6,386 bases of DNA. It comes from JAKFWF01 sp031374115. GTDB lineage: Bacteria > Pseudomonadota > Alphaproteobacteria > Rhizobiales > Hyphomicrobiaceae. Position numbers and translations under genes: made by a program. Each line of letters begins with the position of its first letter. Position 1 is the first letter of the stretch. This document shows, piece after piece, positions 5,454 to 6,386 of this stretch. A model generated the notes under the pieces. That model had not been told where the DNA came from. It saw only the letters and a program-made list of their open reading frames with translations, and searched no databases. The stretch is taken from NCBI GenBank assembly GCA_031374115.1, contig JANMNO010000091.1, positions 1-6,386 of the forward strand. The letters are read 5' to 3'.

Positions 5454-6386
5454 TCAGTTGTTTGATTTGATCGTATCGCCCAACACGCGCGTGCGCTGCA
5501 AGGCAGCTTCGTCAATTTCAAAGCCGAGGCCCGGCTGTTCGCTCAGGACGAGGCTTCCCGTTACGTCGATATCGATTGGGTTGGTCAGCATGAAATCGCG
5601 CCGGTCCAGGCCCCAATCGGGCGGATCCCAGGGAAACTCGAGATAGCTCGATGCGCCAACGCCCGCCATCACGTGGGCGTTGCCAAGCAACCCAATGCCA
5701 TTGCCCCACGTGTGCGGCGTGAACGTTACGCCGTGCGAAGCCGCCAGTTGCGCGATCTTCTGCAGGCCGGTGATGCCGCCAACCGAGACCACGTCGGGCT
5801 GCACCACGTCGAGCGATCCTGCGGTGATCACATCACGCAGCTCCGCGACCTCGCGATCGAGTTCGCCGCCGGCTATGCGCAGATCAAGGCTTTCACGTAG
5901 GCGGCGCATGCCGTCTCGATCGGAGCGATGCAACGGCTCTTCCATCCAATAGACCCCAAGCCGCTCAAGTTCACGGCCGACGCGCAATGCATCCTTGAAT
6001 GTCCAGGGGCTCATTGTGTCCCACGGGAAGCGCCAGCCCTGGTTGCAGTCGACCATCAGTTCGATTTTTGAGCCGACACGGGCACGAACGGCTTCCAACT
6101 TTTCGATGTCGCCGCGCCAGTCGCCTCGTGAGAAGCGGATCTTCATTGCCTTGAAGCCGCGTGCGAGAGCTGCTTCGGCGAAGGTCGCGAGTTCGGGCGC
6201 GGAGCGCAGGGTGCCGCTCGAAGCATAACAGGGAATGCGATGAGTGAAGCCACCGAGTAGCCGCCAGCAGGGCTGTCCGGCAACCTTGCCCGCCAGATCC
6301 CACAACGCGAGGTCGAGCGGCCAGCAACGGCCATAGTGGAACGAGATATGATCGATGACCCTGTTATGCCGCTCCAACTCAAGTGG
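5454..6386 (-). CDS. Mandelate racemase / muconate lactonizing enzyme family protein (enolase superfamily), partial
   Basis: The frame stays open to the right edge, so the N-terminus is outside the window; about 310 C-terminal residues are present. Numbered from the TTG codon at 6377 (an internal Leu, not a start): PLDLALWDLAGK opens the barrel domain; K79 and R81 in MKIRF hold the KxK position; metal ligands are D110 (MVDCNQ), E146 (WMEEP) and E172 (AGGE); D195 (QPD) and H222 (TPHTW) form the His-Asp dyad; E247 (YLEF) matches the acid that stabilises the enolate. This is the mandelate racemase subgroup, mostly acid-sugar dehydratases and some racemases. They abstract the proton next to a carboxylate using Mg2+. 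Arg at 81 departs from the common Lys. The substrate is unknown. It is the most upstream visible gene of the minus-strand operon. Confidence 0.92.
   Translation of the reverse strand, partial: PLELERHNRVIDHISFHYGRCWPLDLALWDLAGKVAGQPCWRLLGGFTHRIPCYASSGTLRSAPELATFAEAALARGFKAMKIRFSRGDWRGDIEKLEAVRARVGSKIELMVDCNQGWRFPWDTMSPWTFKDALRVGRELERLGVYWMEEPLHRSDRDGMRRLRESLDLRIAGGELDREVAELRDVITAGSLDVVQPDVVSVGGITGLQKIAQLAASHGVTFTPHTWGNGIGLLGNAHVMAGVGASSYLEFPWDPPDWGLDRRDFMLTNPIDIDVTGSLVLSEQPGLGFEIDEAALQRTRVLGDTIKSNN

Noticed and set aside
1..6386. CRISPR array, insertion sequence, integrase or attachment site
   Set aside because: No regularly spaced repeats, transposase motifs, terminal inverted repeats or duplicated tRNA 3' end were seen by eye.

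Overview
The window looks like chromosomal DNA of an alphaproteobacterium, probably of the Hyphomicrobiales (rhizobial) type. It is GC-rich with GC-biased third codon positions, uses GTG/TTG-type alternative starts, and all recognisable proteins belong to families common in that group. This placement is inferred from style and gene content, not from a marker gene. No mobile element, CRISPR array or phage gene is visible.

Left part (1-2821): a tRNA gene with anticodon CAT lies on the minus strand at the left edge. It is divergent from two plus-strand genes for the cell envelope: an exported SIMPL/DUF541 protein (187-903, start moved to the ATG with a good ribosome binding site) and a full-length MsbA-like ABC exporter with fused membrane and ATPase domains (about 1004-2821).

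Right part (2835-6386): all genes are on the minus strand and read toward the ABC gene, with which they converge across only 13 bp. In transcription order they are an enolase-superfamily acid-sugar dehydratase/racemase-like enzyme (cut by the right edge), a small SnoaL/NTF2-fold protein, a GNAT acetyltransferase, a nitrilase-superfamily carbon-nitrogen hydrolase, and a PlsC-type acyltransferase. The first four are separated by 30 bp, 11 bp and a 4-bp GTGA overlap, so they very likely form one operon. The acyltransferase follows after 44 bp containing inverted repeats, and may be a less tightly coupled member.

The most interesting element is the enolase / SnoaL / GNAT / C-N hydrolase unit. The GNAT and hydrolase genes overlap at start and stop, in the same order as the domains of fused GNAT-nitrilase proteins known elsewhere (for example Bacillus YhcX). 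This suggests the two act on the same small molecule. The substrate cannot be read from the sequence. The enolase-like enzyme keeps its His-Asp dyad and metal ligands, but has Arg where many relatives have the second Lys of the KxK motif.
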